NCBI GenBank assembly: GCA_031081585.1
Contig: JAVHLY010000002.1
Span: 82,671-146,670 of the forward strand
DNA: 64,000 bases
Reading direction: 5' to 3'
Source of the DNA: Armatimonadota bacterium
GTDB taxonomy: Bacteria; Sysuimicrobiota; Sysuimicrobiia; Sysuimicrobiales; Humicultoraceae
The stretch's first letter is position 1; the number at the start of each line of letters is the position of its first letter. Below are positions 18,415-29,120 of this stretch, piece after piece. Under the pieces are notes generated by a model. That model made no database searches. It was not told the origin of the DNA and worked only from the letters and a program-made list of their open reading frames with translations. The position numbers were made by a program, and so were the translations under genes.

Positions 18415-19245
18415 CTTGTACGTCAGTACCCGGCCCCACACCCGCGCGGTGCCCCAGAGGCCGGAGCGCATGCACTCGAGCTCCACGATCTGGCTGTGGT
18501 CGACGAAGAGGTTGACCTCCGGGCCGTAGTGCCTGATGTACCATTCGAAGACCGGCGGGTCGGCGGCCTCGAACATCACCCGCTCCAGCCCCAGCGCGTT
18601 GATCAGCTTCGCCACCACGTCGGTGCGCCAGGTCCGGACGTTCTCGGTGATCCCCTCCGACTCGACCATGATCATCCAGGCCCCGGCCTCCAGGTACCGT
18701 CGGGCCTGCGCGATGGCCCACTCCACGTCGCGCGTGCCCTCGGCCTCGAGGGCCTCGACGGCGCTGGCGCCGCCGGCCCCGAACTGGATGCCCACCTCCG
18801 GTTTCGGTTTGAGGCCGGCCTGCTGCACCCGCTCGATCAGGCGCACGACGTCGTCGGTGGGCAGCGTGATGAAGCCGGTGGAGAGCTCCAGGATGTCGAA
18901 CCCGACCGCCCGGACCTCCTCGACGTAGCGGTCGACCGCGTCCGGCCCCTGGAGGAGCACGCGTTCGATGAAGCCGCCCGTGGAGACCTGGACGTCGTAG
19001 CGGTGGCAGAGCTCGATGAGCTCCACCAGCCGGTCGCGCGGCATGAGGGCGAACGACCCGCCGGCGAACTTGAGGCTGTCCACCCAGGCGCCCATCGTCT
19101 CCAGGATGTCCTCGAGATACCGCCGGCCCATGGGCGTGTAGTAGGGGCCGCGGATCTCGGTGACGCCGCGTGTCCGGGGCTTGCGGCCCCGCTCGTTGAG
19201 CCGGATGAACGCGAACGCCCGCTCGGATGGCTCGATGGCGCTCAT
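18409..19245 (-). CDS. comA: Phosphosulfolactate synthase (ComA family)
   Basis: A 278-residue TIM-barrel protein of the ComA family, which adds sulfite to phosphoenolpyruvate to give (R)-phosphosulfolactate, the first step of coenzyme M or sulfolactate formation. Family segments: VDSLKFAGGSFALMPRDRLVELI, STGGFIERVL, FDILELSTGFITLP, KPKPEVGIQFGAGG, MIMVESEGITENV and WRTDVVAKL. The start ATG 19245 overlaps the PrpD-family stop (ATGA), so both are in one leftward operon. Coenzyme M genes are unusual in bacteria outside a few lineages. Here it could serve sulfolactate metabolism or a related PEP addition; the product is inferred from family only. Confidence 0.85.
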   Translation of the reverse strand: MSAIEPSERAFAFIRLNERGRKPRTRGVTEIRGPYYTPMGRRYLEDILETMGAWVDSLKFAGGSFALMPRDRLVELIELCHRYDVQVSTGGFIERVLLQGPDAVDRYVEEVRAVGFDILELSTGFITLPTDDVVRLIERVQQAGLKPKPEVGIQFGAGGASAVEALEAEGTRDVEWAIAQARRYLEAGAWMIMVESEGITENVRTWRTDVVAKLINALGLERVMFEAADPPVFEWYIRHYGPEVNLFVDHSQIVELECMRSGLWGTARVWGRVLTYKE

Positions 19246-20618
19246 CGTCTCCCCTCCTGGCCGATCGCTTCCAGGAGCCGCGTCAGCTCGCGCACGGTGA
19301 TCCCCTCCAGTCCGGCCACCGCCTCCACCACCGCCCGCCGCTGTCTGGCGTCGGTGAAGGGTGCGGCCAGCCGCTCGAACTTCTCCACCACCCCCGCCCA
19401 CGGCATCGGGCGGGTGTGGAACCCTTCGTAGTCCCGCTTCTCCACCGAGAGCACCCGCCCGTCGCGGAGCACGACGCGCAGCCGCGCCGGCATCTCGGCC
19501 GGGAAGCGCCGGCTGAGCGCCTCGTCCGGTTGGACCACGACCCGGCGCAGCAGGGCCTGCACGTCCTGGCGCTCGATCCGCTCGGGGGTGTACTGCTCCG
19601 GGCCGAGGGCGCCGTCCAGGGCGGCCACGGCCAGCATGTAGGGCAGGCTGTGGTCGGCCTCCTCCTTGGTCCGGACCTCGTACTTGTCCCCTTCCGCACC
19701 GCCGCCGATGATGTGAAAGGCGACGTCGAAGGTGTCGAGCTCGATCCGCTCGATCTCCTCGCCGCCGAACCCCGCCGCGGCCCTGAGCTCCAGCAACCCT
19801 TCGAGGGCCGACTGGGCGTGAATCTCCGCATTGTACTTCTTCACGACGGTGCGGCGCACGGCCTCGAGGTCCTCCCGGCTCCAGTCCAGGCTGAACCGCC
19901 CGGCGATGGCGTCCATGAAGCCCTTGGTGCCCTCGAAGACCTCCAGCGGCCCGGTGATCCCGCGCATGGCCAGGAAGACCGCATGCGTGGCCCCGAAGGC
20001 GGCGTTGGGGTACGCCAGCCCCTTCCAGTGGGAGAGCCGGCCGGTGCGCGTGACCCGGAGCGCGTTGAAGGCCGTGCCGCTGATGGCGATGCCGTGCGCC
20101 GCGCGCGCCGCGTCCAGTCCCAGCGCCCGGGCGACGCCCGCGGCCGCCGCGTAGGCCCCCTGGGTCACGTGGTCGAACCCCCGGGCCCGCACCGGGGCGA
20201 CCTCGGAGAGCCGGCACTGCACCTGGTAGGCGACGGCCAGCGCCGCCAGCAGGTCGCGGCCGCTGGCATCGGCGGACTCGGCGGCCGCCAGCACGGCGCC
20301 CAGGTTGTCGCTGGGATGGCAGGTCTCGCCGGGGGCCAGGAAGCTGTCGTTGAAGTCCAGGTAGCGCACCAGGGCCCCGTTGTAGAGCGCGGCGCGGTCC
20401 GGCGCGGTGCGCCCCCCGCCGATGAGGGACGCCAGCGGGCGGCCGCCGAACGCCTCCAGGTGCCCGCGCAGGGCGCGGAGGGGCGTGCCGTCCAGCGCGC
20501 CGATGGCGCAGCCGAGCGCGTCGAGCACCCGGAGCTTGAGCTGCTCCCGGGCTGCCGCCGAGAGATCCTCGTCGCTGGCCCGCACGGCGAAGGCGGCCAG
20601 GTGCTCCACCATTGTCAT
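19242..20618 (-). CDS. MmgE/PrpD family protein
   Basis: A 458-residue member of the MmgE/PrpD family, which includes 2-methylcitrate dehydratase, cis-aconitate decarboxylase and many uncharacterised enzymes. Visible family sequence: LKLRVLDALGCAIGAL near the N-terminus, YNGALVRYLDFNDSFLAPGETCHPSDNLGAVL (the conserved D-x-N-D/HPSD region near residues 85-105), GISGTAFNALR-like sequence and VKKYNAEIHAQSALEGLLEL. Start ATG 20618 with AGGAGACGG upstream. Its coupling to comA suggests a shared pathway acting on a carboxylate or sulfonate substrate. No propionate-cycle genes are nearby, so methylcitrate dehydratase is unlikely. Confidence 0.85.
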   Translation of the reverse strand: MTMVEHLAAFAVRASDEDLSAAAREQLKLRVLDALGCAIGALDGTPLRALRGHLEAFGGRPLASLIGGGRTAPDRAALYNGALVRYLDFNDSFLAPGETCHPSDNLGAVLAAAESADASGRDLLAALAVAYQVQCRLSEVAPVRARGFDHVTQGAYAAAAGVARALGLDAARAAHGIAISGTAFNALRVTRTGRLSHWKGLAYPNAAFGATHAVFLAMRGITGPLEVFEGTKGFMDAIAGRFSLDWSREDLEAVRRTVVKKYNAEIHAQSALEGLLELRAAAGFGGEEIERIELDTFDVAFHIIGGGAEGDKYEVRTKEEADHSLPYMLAVAALDGALGPEQYTPERIERQDVQALLRRVVVQPDEALSRRFPAEMPARLRVVLRDGRVLSVEKRDYEGFHTRPMPWAGVVEKFERLAAPFTDARQRRAVVEAVAGLEGITVRELTRLLEAIGQEGRR

Positions 20619-20725
20619 GGTCCGTCTCCTGGTCCTCCGGGGAAGTCATGGTAGCACGCGCCGGCGGCGCATGGGGGGCAGGGGCGGAGATCTCGCGTCC
20701 GCGGCCGGCGCCGCCGGAGACGGCG

Positions 20726-21496
20726 TCAGCCCGCGACCGACTGCCCCCGGTAGGCCCACCCCGTCAGGCGCCGCTCCACCAGCGCGAAGACCACGAAGAG
20801 GGCGACCCCCATGGCCGCCACCACGACGAGGCCCGCGAAGACCAGCGGGACTTCGAAGCGGGCGCTGGCCGCGATCATCAGGTAGCCGATGCCACGGTTG
20901 GCCGCCACCGTCTCGGCGATGATGGCGCCGACGAAGGCCAGCGTCACCGCCACCTTGAGCGAGGCGAAGAAGTAGGGCAGCGAGCGGGGGAGGCCGATCT
21001 TCAGGAAGATCTCCCGCTTGCTCGCCCCCAGCGACCGCAGCACGTCCTGCAGCTCTGGCTCCAGCGTGGCCAGCCCGGTGGCCACGTTCACCACGATGGG
21101 GAAGAACGAGATGAGGAAGGCGGTGAGGATGGCCGGGACGGTGCCGATGCCGAACCAGATGACCAGCACGGGCACGATGGCCGCCTTGGGCACGCTGTTG
21201 AACCCCACCAGCAGCGGGTAGAGGGCGCGATAGACCAGGGCGGAGTAGCCGATGGCCAGGCCGAGGAGCATCCCGCCCACCAGCGCCAGCCCGAACCCCA
21301 CCAGCGTCGTGTAGAGGGTCTGGGCCGCGTTGAACCAGATCGCCCCCTCCCAGGCCCGGTAGGCGGCCCACACCGCCCGCGGCCCCGGCAGGACGAATGG
21401 CTCGACGCCGAGGAGCTCCACACCGACCTCCCAGAGGAGGAAGGCGCCGAGGATGACCAGCACCGGCGGCGTCCACTCGCGCAGCTGCCGGGTCAT
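20726..21496 (-). CDS. ABC transporter permease, NitT/TauT type
   Basis: A 256-residue permease of the nitrate/sulfonate/pyrimidine-precursor class (SsuC/TauC/ThiX-like). LPGPRAVWAAYRAW at the N-terminus and the EAA loop LRSLGASKREIFLKIGLPRSLPYFFASLKV near residue 150 mark the ATPase-docking site. Six hydrophobic helices are visible. The start at ATG 21496 overlaps the ATPase stop. The three-gene set (21493-23446) is a complete importer whose substrate may be a sulfonate, given the adjacent ComA gene, or a pyrimidine/hydantoin, given the hydantoinase on the other side. Confidence 0.88.
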   Translation of the reverse strand: MTRQLREWTPPVLVILGAFLLWEVGVELLGVEPFVLPGPRAVWAAYRAWEGAIWFNAAQTLYTTLVGFGLALVGGMLLGLAIGYSALVYRALYPLLVGFNSVPKAAIVPVLVIWFGIGTVPAILTAFLISFFPIVVNVATGLATLEPELQDVLRSLGASKREIFLKIGLPRSLPYFFASLKVAVTLAFVGAIIAETVAANRGIGYLMIAASARFEVPLVFAGLVVVAAMGVALFVVFALVERRLTGWAYRGQSVAG

Positions 21497-22356
21497 GGTC
21501 CGGCCCTCTCTCGGTGGAGGCCGTGCGCGCCGTGGTCCGGGCCGCCGCCGGGTCCTGCGGCGGCCTCCCCGCCACCGCCGATGTGCCGGCGCACCGCGTG
21601 GTAGAGCTCCGTGAACGCAGGGGTGAAGGTGTCCTCCAGCGTCCGCGGCCGGGGGAGAGGGACGGGTGCCGCGTACACCAGCCGCCCCGGGCGCGGGCTC
21701 ATCACGTAGACCGTGTCGGCCAGGAAGATGGCCTCGCGCAGGTCGTGGGTCACCAGCACCACGGTGAAGCGCCGCTCCAGCCACACCCGCTGCAGGACCT
21801 GCCAGAGCTCTTCGCGCGTGAAGGCGTCGAGCGCCCCGAAGGGCTCGTCCAGCAGCAGCAGGAGCGGGTCGTGGATCAGCGCCCGACACAGGTTCACCCG
21901 CTGCTGCTGCCCGCCGGAGAGCTGCCAGGGGTGGCGGTCGCCGAAGCCGTCCATCCCCACCGCGCGCAGCAGCGCCTGCGCCCGCGCCACGTACTCCCGG
22001 CGGTGGGTGCGCAGATGGTGCTTGTGCGGGGGCACGATCTCCAGCGGCAGCAGCACGTTGTCCAGGGTGCGTCGCCAGGGGAGGAGGATCGGGTTCTGGA
22101 AGGCCATCCCCACGTGCTGCTGCGGGCCCCGCACCGGCCGGCCAGCCACCCACACTTCGCCGCGCGTGGGGCGCAGCAGACCGGCCAGCAGTTTGAGCAG
22201 GGTCGTCTTCCCGCACCCGCTGGGCCCGGTGACGGCCACGAAGGCGCCCCGGGGAGCGGTGAGGCTCACGTCCTCGACGGCGGGGACCGCCCGGTGGTCG
22301 TGGGTATAGGCGGCACTCACCCCCTCCAGCCGGATGAAGGGCGGGTCGACCGGCAC
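21493..22356 (-). CDS. ABC transporter ATPase, NitT/TauT type
   Basis: Single-domain ATPase of the SsuB/TauB class. Walker [20 protein letters not shown]-loop [19 protein letters not shown], signature [15 protein letters not shown], Walker [15 protein letters not shown]-loop [10 protein letters not shown] start at GTG 22356 ([15 protein letters not shown]), the only usual start between the upstream stop at 22386 and the first conserved strand. No good ribosome site is seen, so translation may be coupled to the binding-protein gene 29 bases upstream. The C-terminus has a Gly/His-rich tail. Confidence 0.87.
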   Translation of the reverse strand: MPVDPPFIRLEGVSAAYTHDHRAVPAVEDVSLTAPRGAFVAVTGPSGCGKTTLLKLLAGLLRPTRGEVWVAGRPVRGPQQHVGMAFQNPILLPWRRTLDNVLLPLEIVPPHKHHLRTHRREYVARAQALLRAVGMDGFGDRHPWQLSGGQQQRVNLCRALIHDPLLLLLDEPFGALDAFTREELWQVLQRVWLERRFTVVLVTHDLREAIFLADTVYVMSPRPGRLVYAAPVPLPRPRTLEDTFTPAFTELYHAVRRHIGGGGEAAAGPGGGPDHGAHGLHRERAGP

Positions 22357-22385
22357 GGGCGCGACGTGGGGGGCGGGCAGCGTCC

Positions 22386-23446
22386 TCAGCGCAGCGGCGG
22401 CAGCATCCGGTCTTTCTTCGGCGGGAGGAAGCGCGGGGTGAAGACCTCGTACCACGTCGGCTTGGTGGGCAGGCCGAAGGCCAGCGCCACCGCGTCGATG
22501 GCCCGCGCCAGCCGCTCCGGTCGCACGCCCCCGAAGCCGTCGGCCTGGACCTCCCGGGTGAGGATGTTGGCCCGCAGCGCCAACAGCAGCCGCTCCTGCT
22601 CCACCGCCTCGTTCAGCAGCGGGTCGCGGCGCTTGAGCAGCGCCACGGCCTCCTGAGGGGAGGCGATGCTGTCGGCGACCCCGCGGATGAAGGCCCGCAC
22701 GAACCCCCGCACGGCCGCCGGCTCCCGCTCGAGCAGCGCCCGCGGGGCCATGACGGCGTTCCCGTAGAGCGGCAGCCCGTAGTCGCTGTAGAGGAAGGCC
22801 ACGATGTCCTCCGGCCGGACGCCGGTGGCCTTCAGGTTGATGAACGCGGTGAAGTAGAAGCCGGTGATGGCGTTCACGCTGCCGCGGATGAGGGAGGGTT
22901 CGCGCAGCGGCACGTCCATCGTCACCCACTCCACCGAGTCGGGGTGGATGCCCACGGCGCGGGCGAAGACCGGGAAGAGCCGGCGCGGCGCGTCCCCGGC
23001 CGGCGCCCCCAGGCGCTTGCCCACGAGGTCCTGCGGGGTGCGGATGTTCTCGCGCCGCAGCGTGAGGATGGCGAAGGGCGGCGCGTTGAGCACCATGACG
23101 AAGGCCACGAGCTCCTTGCCCGGGTTGCGGACGTTGAACTCGATCATCGTGTTGATGTCCGCGTAGCCCAGGTCGTAGGCGCCGCCGGCGATCTTGGCCA
23201 CCGCGTCGGCGGAGCCGAAGCCGCGGTCGATGGTCAGGTGCACCCCCTCCCGGGCGAAGTAGCCCTTCTCCAGCGCCACCAGGAAGGGGGCCTGGGGACC
23301 CTGGAGGAGGAAGTCCAGGGTGAACTTCCAGGTGACGGGACGTGCGGGGCGCGCCGGCGCCTGGGCGAACGCCAGGGTCGTGGTCGCCAGCACCAGGGCG
23401 GCCAGGACAGCCCCGCGCAGCAACCGGTGGGCAACCCGGTGGACCA
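22386..23446 (-). CDS. ABC transporter substrate-binding protein, NMT1/SsuA-like
   Basis: A 353-residue periplasmic binding protein. Start ATG 23446 with GGGAGG upstream, then a signal peptide (MVHRVAHRLLRGAVLAALVL...AFAQA). The mature part reads WKFTLDFLLQGPQAPFLVALEKGYFAREGVHLTIDRG, the opening of NMT1/THI5-like proteins. It continues with GGAYDLGYADINTMIEF and LRRENIRTPQDLVGKRLGAP. This class binds pyrimidine precursors, sulfonates, nitrate or similar small anions. First gene of its transporter operon, and divergent from the hydantoinase at 23621. Confidence 0.87.
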
Positions 23447-23620
23447 TGCGAGCCTCCCCCCTCCCACCTGCCCCCGCGCGGCGGTCACCCGCAGGGCAGG
23501 CGTCCGCGGCGAGCAGGTGGAAATCTGATTCCGAGTGTTCCCCGGCCTTTCCTCTCAGACAGCCGCGGGAGGACCTGGCCCGCTCCACGGGGCTGGAGCG
23601 GGCCCCTCGATGGGAGGCCG

Positions 23621-25030
23621 ATGAAGACCCTGTTCCGGGGCGCCACCCTCGTCACCGCGACCGACCGGTTTCGGGCCGATCTGCTGGTCGAGGGGGAGCG
23701 CATTACCGCCGTCGGCGAGGACCTGCCCGCCTCGGGCGCCACCGTCGTGGACGCCGGGGGGTGCTACCTCCTCCCCGGCGGCATCGACGTCCACACCCAC
23801 CTGGACATGCCGCTCGACGGGATCACCTCCTCCGACGACTTCTACACCGGCCAGGTGGCGGCCGCTTTCGGCGGCACGACGTCGCACATCGACTTCGCCA
23901 TCCAGGAGCGCGGCGGGACGCTGCGCGAGGCGCTGGACCGCTGGCAGGCCCGGGCGGAGGGCAAGGCCGTCATCGACTACGGCTTCCACATGACCGTGGC
24001 TGACCCCACCCCCGAGGCCCTCGCCGAGATCCCCCGCCTGCCCGAGTGGGGCGTCACCTCCGTGAAGGTCCTCATGGCCTACAAGGGGCGGCTGCAGGTG
24101 GACGACGCCGCGCTCTTCACGGTCCTGCGCCTGGCGGGCGCCCACGGGCTGCTCACCCTGGTCCACTGCGAGAACGGCGACGTCGTCGATCTGCTGGTGC
24201 GCGAGGCGGTGGCGGCGGGGCGGCGGGAGCCGCGCGAGCACCCCCGGAGCCGCCCGGCGATCCTGGAGGCCGAGGCCACCCACCGGGCCATCGCCCTGGC
24301 GGCGCTGGCGGAGGCCCCCCTCTACGTCGTCCACCTCACCTGCGCGGGGGCGCTTGAGGCGGTGCGGGCCGCCCACGCCCGCGGGCAGCCGGTGTGGGCC
24401 GAGACCTGTCCCCAGTACCTCTGCCTCACCGCTGAGGCGCTGGAGCGGCCGGGGTTCGAGGGGGCCAAGTTCGTCTGCTCGCCTCCCCTACGCACCGCCG
24501 CCGACCAGGCGGCGCTGTGGGAGGGGCTGCGGGACGGCACCCTCGCCGTCGTGGCCACCGACCACTGCCCCTTCTTCTACGAAGGGCAGAAGACGCTGGG
24601 GCGCGAGGACTTCAGCCGGATCCCCAACGGCTTGCCGGTGATCGAGGACCGGCTGGTCGTCCTCTACGCGCAGGGCGTGGCCACCGGGCGAATCGACCTG
24701 CACCGCTTCGTGGAGGTCACGGCCACCAACCCGGCGAAGCTCTTTGGCCTCTACCCCCGCAAGGGCACGCTGGCGGTGGGTGCGGAGGCGGACCTGGTCC
24801 TCTGGGACCCGACGGCCGAGCGCACCCTCAGCGTTGCCCGCCACCACATGCGGGTCGACTACAACCTCTTCGAGGGGATGCGCGTGCGCGGCGTCCCCGT
24901 GGGGGTGTGGGTGCGCGGGCGCCAGGTGGTGGACGGCGGCCGCTTCCTGGGCGAGGCGGGGACGGGGCGGTTCCTGCGCCGCCAGCGCTTCGGCCCGTCG
25001 CGCCCAGGGGTGGGCGGGCCGGCCGTCTAG
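23621..25030 (+). CDS. hydA: Dihydropyrimidinase / hydantoinase
   Basis: A 469-residue cyclic-amide hydrolase that opens dihydropyrimidine or hydantoin rings to N-carbamoyl (ureido) acids. Metal site: HTHLDMP (HxH), carboxylated Lys in TSVKVLMAYKG near residue 148, VHCENGD, VHLTC and TDHCPF (Asp). Start ATG 23621 with GGGAGG upstream. It heads the rightward cluster and is equivalent in context to HyuA of the E. coli purine cluster. Its ureido products would feed the carbamoyltransferases at 28166-30098. Confidence 0.93.
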   Translation: MKTLFRGATLVTATDRFRADLLVEGERITAVGEDLPASGATVVDAGGCYLLPGGIDVHTHLDMPLDGITSSDDFYTGQVAAAFGGTTSHIDFAIQERGGTLREALDRWQARAEGKAVIDYGFHMTVADPTPEALAEIPRLPEWGVTSVKVLMAYKGRLQVDDAALFTVLRLAGAHGLLTLVHCENGDVVDLLVREAVAAGRREPREHPRSRPAILEAEATHRAIALAALAEAPLYVVHLTCAGALEAVRAAHARGQPVWAETCPQYLCLTAEALERPGFEGAKFVCSPPLRTAADQAALWEGLRDGTLAVVATDHCPFFYEGQKTLGREDFSRIPNGLPVIEDRLVVLYAQGVATGRIDLHRFVEVTATNPAKLFGLYPRKGTLAVGAEADLVLWDPTAERTLSVARHHMRVDYNLFEGMRVRGVPVGVWVRGRQVVDGGRFLGEAGTGRFLRRQRFGPSRPGVGGPAV

Positions 25031-25066
25031 GGTGTCACGACGTCTGGAGGTCAGCGCGTCCGGCGT

Positions 25067-25093
25067 GTGACAACGAAGATATGTCGTTGTCAC
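25067..25093. promoter_or_regulatory. Perfect 10-bp inverted repeat, candidate operator or hairpin
   Basis: GTGACAACGA (25067-25076), spacer of 7, TCGTTGTCAC (25084-25093) is a perfect inverted repeat in the gap between the hydantoinase and the first PLP enzyme. A related TGTCACGACG lies at 25033-25042. It could be a repressor site or an RNA hairpin; there is no T-run. Confidence 0.5.
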
Positions 25094-25127
25094 GGCTACC
25101 GGGCGGGGACGGAGCGGAGGCATCGCG

Positions 25128-26620
<1,493 letters not shown>

Positions 26621-26624
<4 letters not shown>

Positions 26625-28087
26625 GCGCGGTGCCGGTGCCCTCGGTCCTGCGCTGCACGGGGTGCGGCTACGAGGCCCCGGAGCGGGCCGGCTGGCTGGC
26701 CCGCTGCCCTCGGGCCGACGCCCTCCCCGAGGTGGACCACGTGCTGGCGGTCCGCCTCGACCACGCGCGCCTGACCTTCCCCCGGGGGACGGAGCCCAAC
26801 CCCTTCGTGCGCTACCGCACGCTGCTGCGCCCCTACCACCTGGCCCGGGCCGCCGGGATGCGCGACGAGGCCTTCGCTACGCTGGTGGCCGACCTCGACC
26901 GGGCCGTGGCCGCCGTGGACGGCCGCGGCTTCGTCGTCACCCCCTGCGTCCCGCAGCCGGCGCTCGGCGCACATCTGGGCTTCGTCCCCTCGGGCGGGGT
27001 GTGGGTGAAGGACGAGACCGGCAACGTCTCGGGCTCGCACAAGGCCCGCCACCTCATGGGGCTGTGGCTCTACCTGGAGGTGGAGCGGCGGGCCGGCGGA
27101 GGACCGCCCGCTGGCGCGGGGCTCGGGGGCGCCGGCGGGGACGAGAGGCCGGAACTGGCCATCGCCAGTTGCGGCAACGCCGCCCTGGCCGCCGCGGTGG
27201 TGGCGCGGGCGGCGCAGTGGCCGCTGCGGGTCTTCGTCCCCACCTCGGCCGACCCGGTGGTTGTCGAGCGCCTCCACCGGCTGGAGGCGCGGGTGGTGGC
27301 GTGCGCGCGCGAGCCGGGCACATCGGGCGACCCCACCTACCTGGCGCTGCGCCGCGCCGTGGCCGCCGGCAGCCTGCCCTTCACCTGCCAGGGGAGCGAC
27401 AACGGGCTGACCATCGAGGGCGGCAAGACGCTGGGCTACGAGCTCGCCGACACGCTGGCCGGGGCGGGGGTCGTCCCCGACCGTCTCTTCGTGCAGGTGG
27501 GGGGCGGCGCGCTGGCCAGCGCCGTGGTCCAGGGGCTGGAGGATGCGGTGGCCCTCGGGGTCCTGCCCCGCCTCCCGCGGGTGCACGCCGTCCAGCCGGC
27601 GGGGGTGCAGCCGCTGCGGCGCGCCTACGACCGCGTCGTGGCCCGGGCCCTGGGCGGCCTGGACCGGCGTGGCGTGGCCTGGCGCGCGCCGGAGGACGCG
27701 CAGGGCGACCGCGCGCGGGCCGACCTCCTGGCCGCCCACCCCGACGCCGTCGAGGAGGCCCTCGCCTACGCCGTCCAGCACCGCCGGGAGTTCATGTGGC
27801 CCTGGGAGGAGACGCCGCGCTCGGTGGCGCACGGCATCATCGACGACGAGACCTACGACTGGGCGGCGGTGGTGCGGGCGATGCTGGTGACCGGCGGCTG
27901 GCCGGTGGCGGCGACGGAGGGGGACCTCCGGGAGGCCCACCGCCTCGCCCGGGGGACGACCGGCATCCCGGTGGACCCCACGGGGTCGGCCGGGCTGGCC
28001 GGGCTGCTGCGCCTGCGGCGCGAGGGCGAGGTGGGAGCGCACGAGCAGGTCGTCGTGCTCTTCACCGGGGTGGAGCGGGTGGGCTGA
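26621..28087 (+). CDS. PLP-dependent fold-II enzyme, threonine-synthase-like
   Basis: A 488-residue threonine-synthase/ammonia-lyase relative. The N-terminus has a zinc-ribbon-like set ([11 protein letters not shown]...LARCPR), usual in threonine synthases. The PLP lysine is in [18 protein letters not shown] near residue 143. [18 protein letters not shown] (Asn contacting PLP), [22 protein letters not shown] and [15 protein letters not shown] follow. Start GTG 26621 overlaps the stop of the preceding PLP gene (GTGA), so the two enzymes are made together and may act in sequence or as a heteromer. Function unproven; beta-elimination of an amino acid from ureide breakdown would fit. Confidence 0.75.
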
Positions 28088-28165
28088 GGGTCGTCACCGT
28101 CACGCGGGGACGACGGCGCCGCGCCCCGGGGGCGCGCGCCGGAGACGCACCGAAGGAGGGATAGG

Positions 28166-29119
28166 ATGAGGAGTTTCCTCGGCCGTGACATCCTCTCGCT
28201 CAAGGACTTCGAGCGGATGGAGTACTTCCACGTCTTCCAGGTGGCCGACCGGCTGGCCCCCTACGCGCGGGACCGGCGCAACACCGACCTCCTGAAGGAG
28301 AAGACGCTCGTCACCGCCTTCTACCAGCCCAGCACCCGCACCCGGCTCGCCACCGAGGCGGCCATGCTGCGGCTGGGGGGCAAGGTGCTGGGCTTCTCCG
28401 ACGTGAAGATGACCCGCGCCGGGGACTGGTACCAGGAGTCGATCAAGGACACCGTGCACATGCTCGAGTTCTACGGCGACGTCATCGCCATGCGCCACTT
28501 CCAGCAGGGCGCCCCCGCCGAGGCGGCGCGCTGGGCCTCGGTGCCGGTGATCAACTGCGGCGACGGGTGGGGGGAGCACCCCACCCAGGTGCTCACCGAC
28601 CTCTACACCATCTGGCAGGAGAAGGGCACCCTCGACGGGCTGAAGGTGCTCTGCGTCGGCGACATGCGCATGCGCACCATGCACTCCATCCTCTACGCCA
28701 TGTCGCAGTTCGACATGGAGGCCTTCATCGTCTCGCCGCGGGAGATGTCGCTCCTGCCGGAGTTCAAGGCGGAGCTGGACGCGCGCAACGTCCGCTACCG
28801 CGAGGCCGACAGCGTCGCCGACGTGCTGCGCCACGCCGACGTCATCTACATGGAGCCGGTGGTGCAGCCCGACTACACGAAGCCGCGGGAGGAGGCGGTG
28901 GCCGACCGCGGCACCACCCCGGCGGCCTACAAGGTCACCCGGCAGCTCCTGGCCGAGCTGGCCAAGCCCGACGCCATCGTCCTGCACTCCCTGCCGCGCA
29001 TGGACGAGCTGCCGCCGGACGTGGACGCCACGCGCCACGCCCGCTACTGGATCGAGGCCTTCAACGGGGTGGTGATGCGCATGGCGCTGCTGGCGCTGGT
29101 CCTGGGGGCGGTGGAGTAG
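28166..29119 (+). CDS. Aspartate/ornithine carbamoyltransferase family protein (PyrB-like)
   Basis: A 317-residue transcarbamylase. Carbamoyl-phosphate site: FYQPSTRTRLATEAAMLRLGG near residue 52. Further motifs are WGEHPTQVLTDLYTI (HPxQ, near residue 137) and LHSLPRMDELP near residue 275, which binds the amino substrate in aspartate transcarbamylases. Good ribosome site GAAGGAGGG. It is one base upstream of a second transcarbamylase and precedes carbamate kinase. In this setting the reverse, catabolic direction (ureido compound plus phosphate to carbamoyl phosphate) is more likely than pyrimidine synthesis; no other pyr genes are present. Confidence 0.87.
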   Translation: MRSFLGRDILSLKDFERMEYFHVFQVADRLAPYARDRRNTDLLKEKTLVTAFYQPSTRTRLATEAAMLRLGGKVLGFSDVKMTRAGDWYQESIKDTVHMLEFYGDVIAMRHFQQGAPAEAARWASVPVINCGDGWGEHPTQVLTDLYTIWQEKGTLDGLKVLCVGDMRMRTMHSILYAMSQFDMEAFIVSPREMSLLPEFKAELDARNVRYREADSVADVLRHADVIYMEPVVQPDYTKPREEAVADRGTTPAAYKVTRQLLAELAKPDAIVLHSLPRMDELPPDVDATRHARYWIEAFNGVVMRMALLALVLGAVE

Positions 29120-29120
29120 C

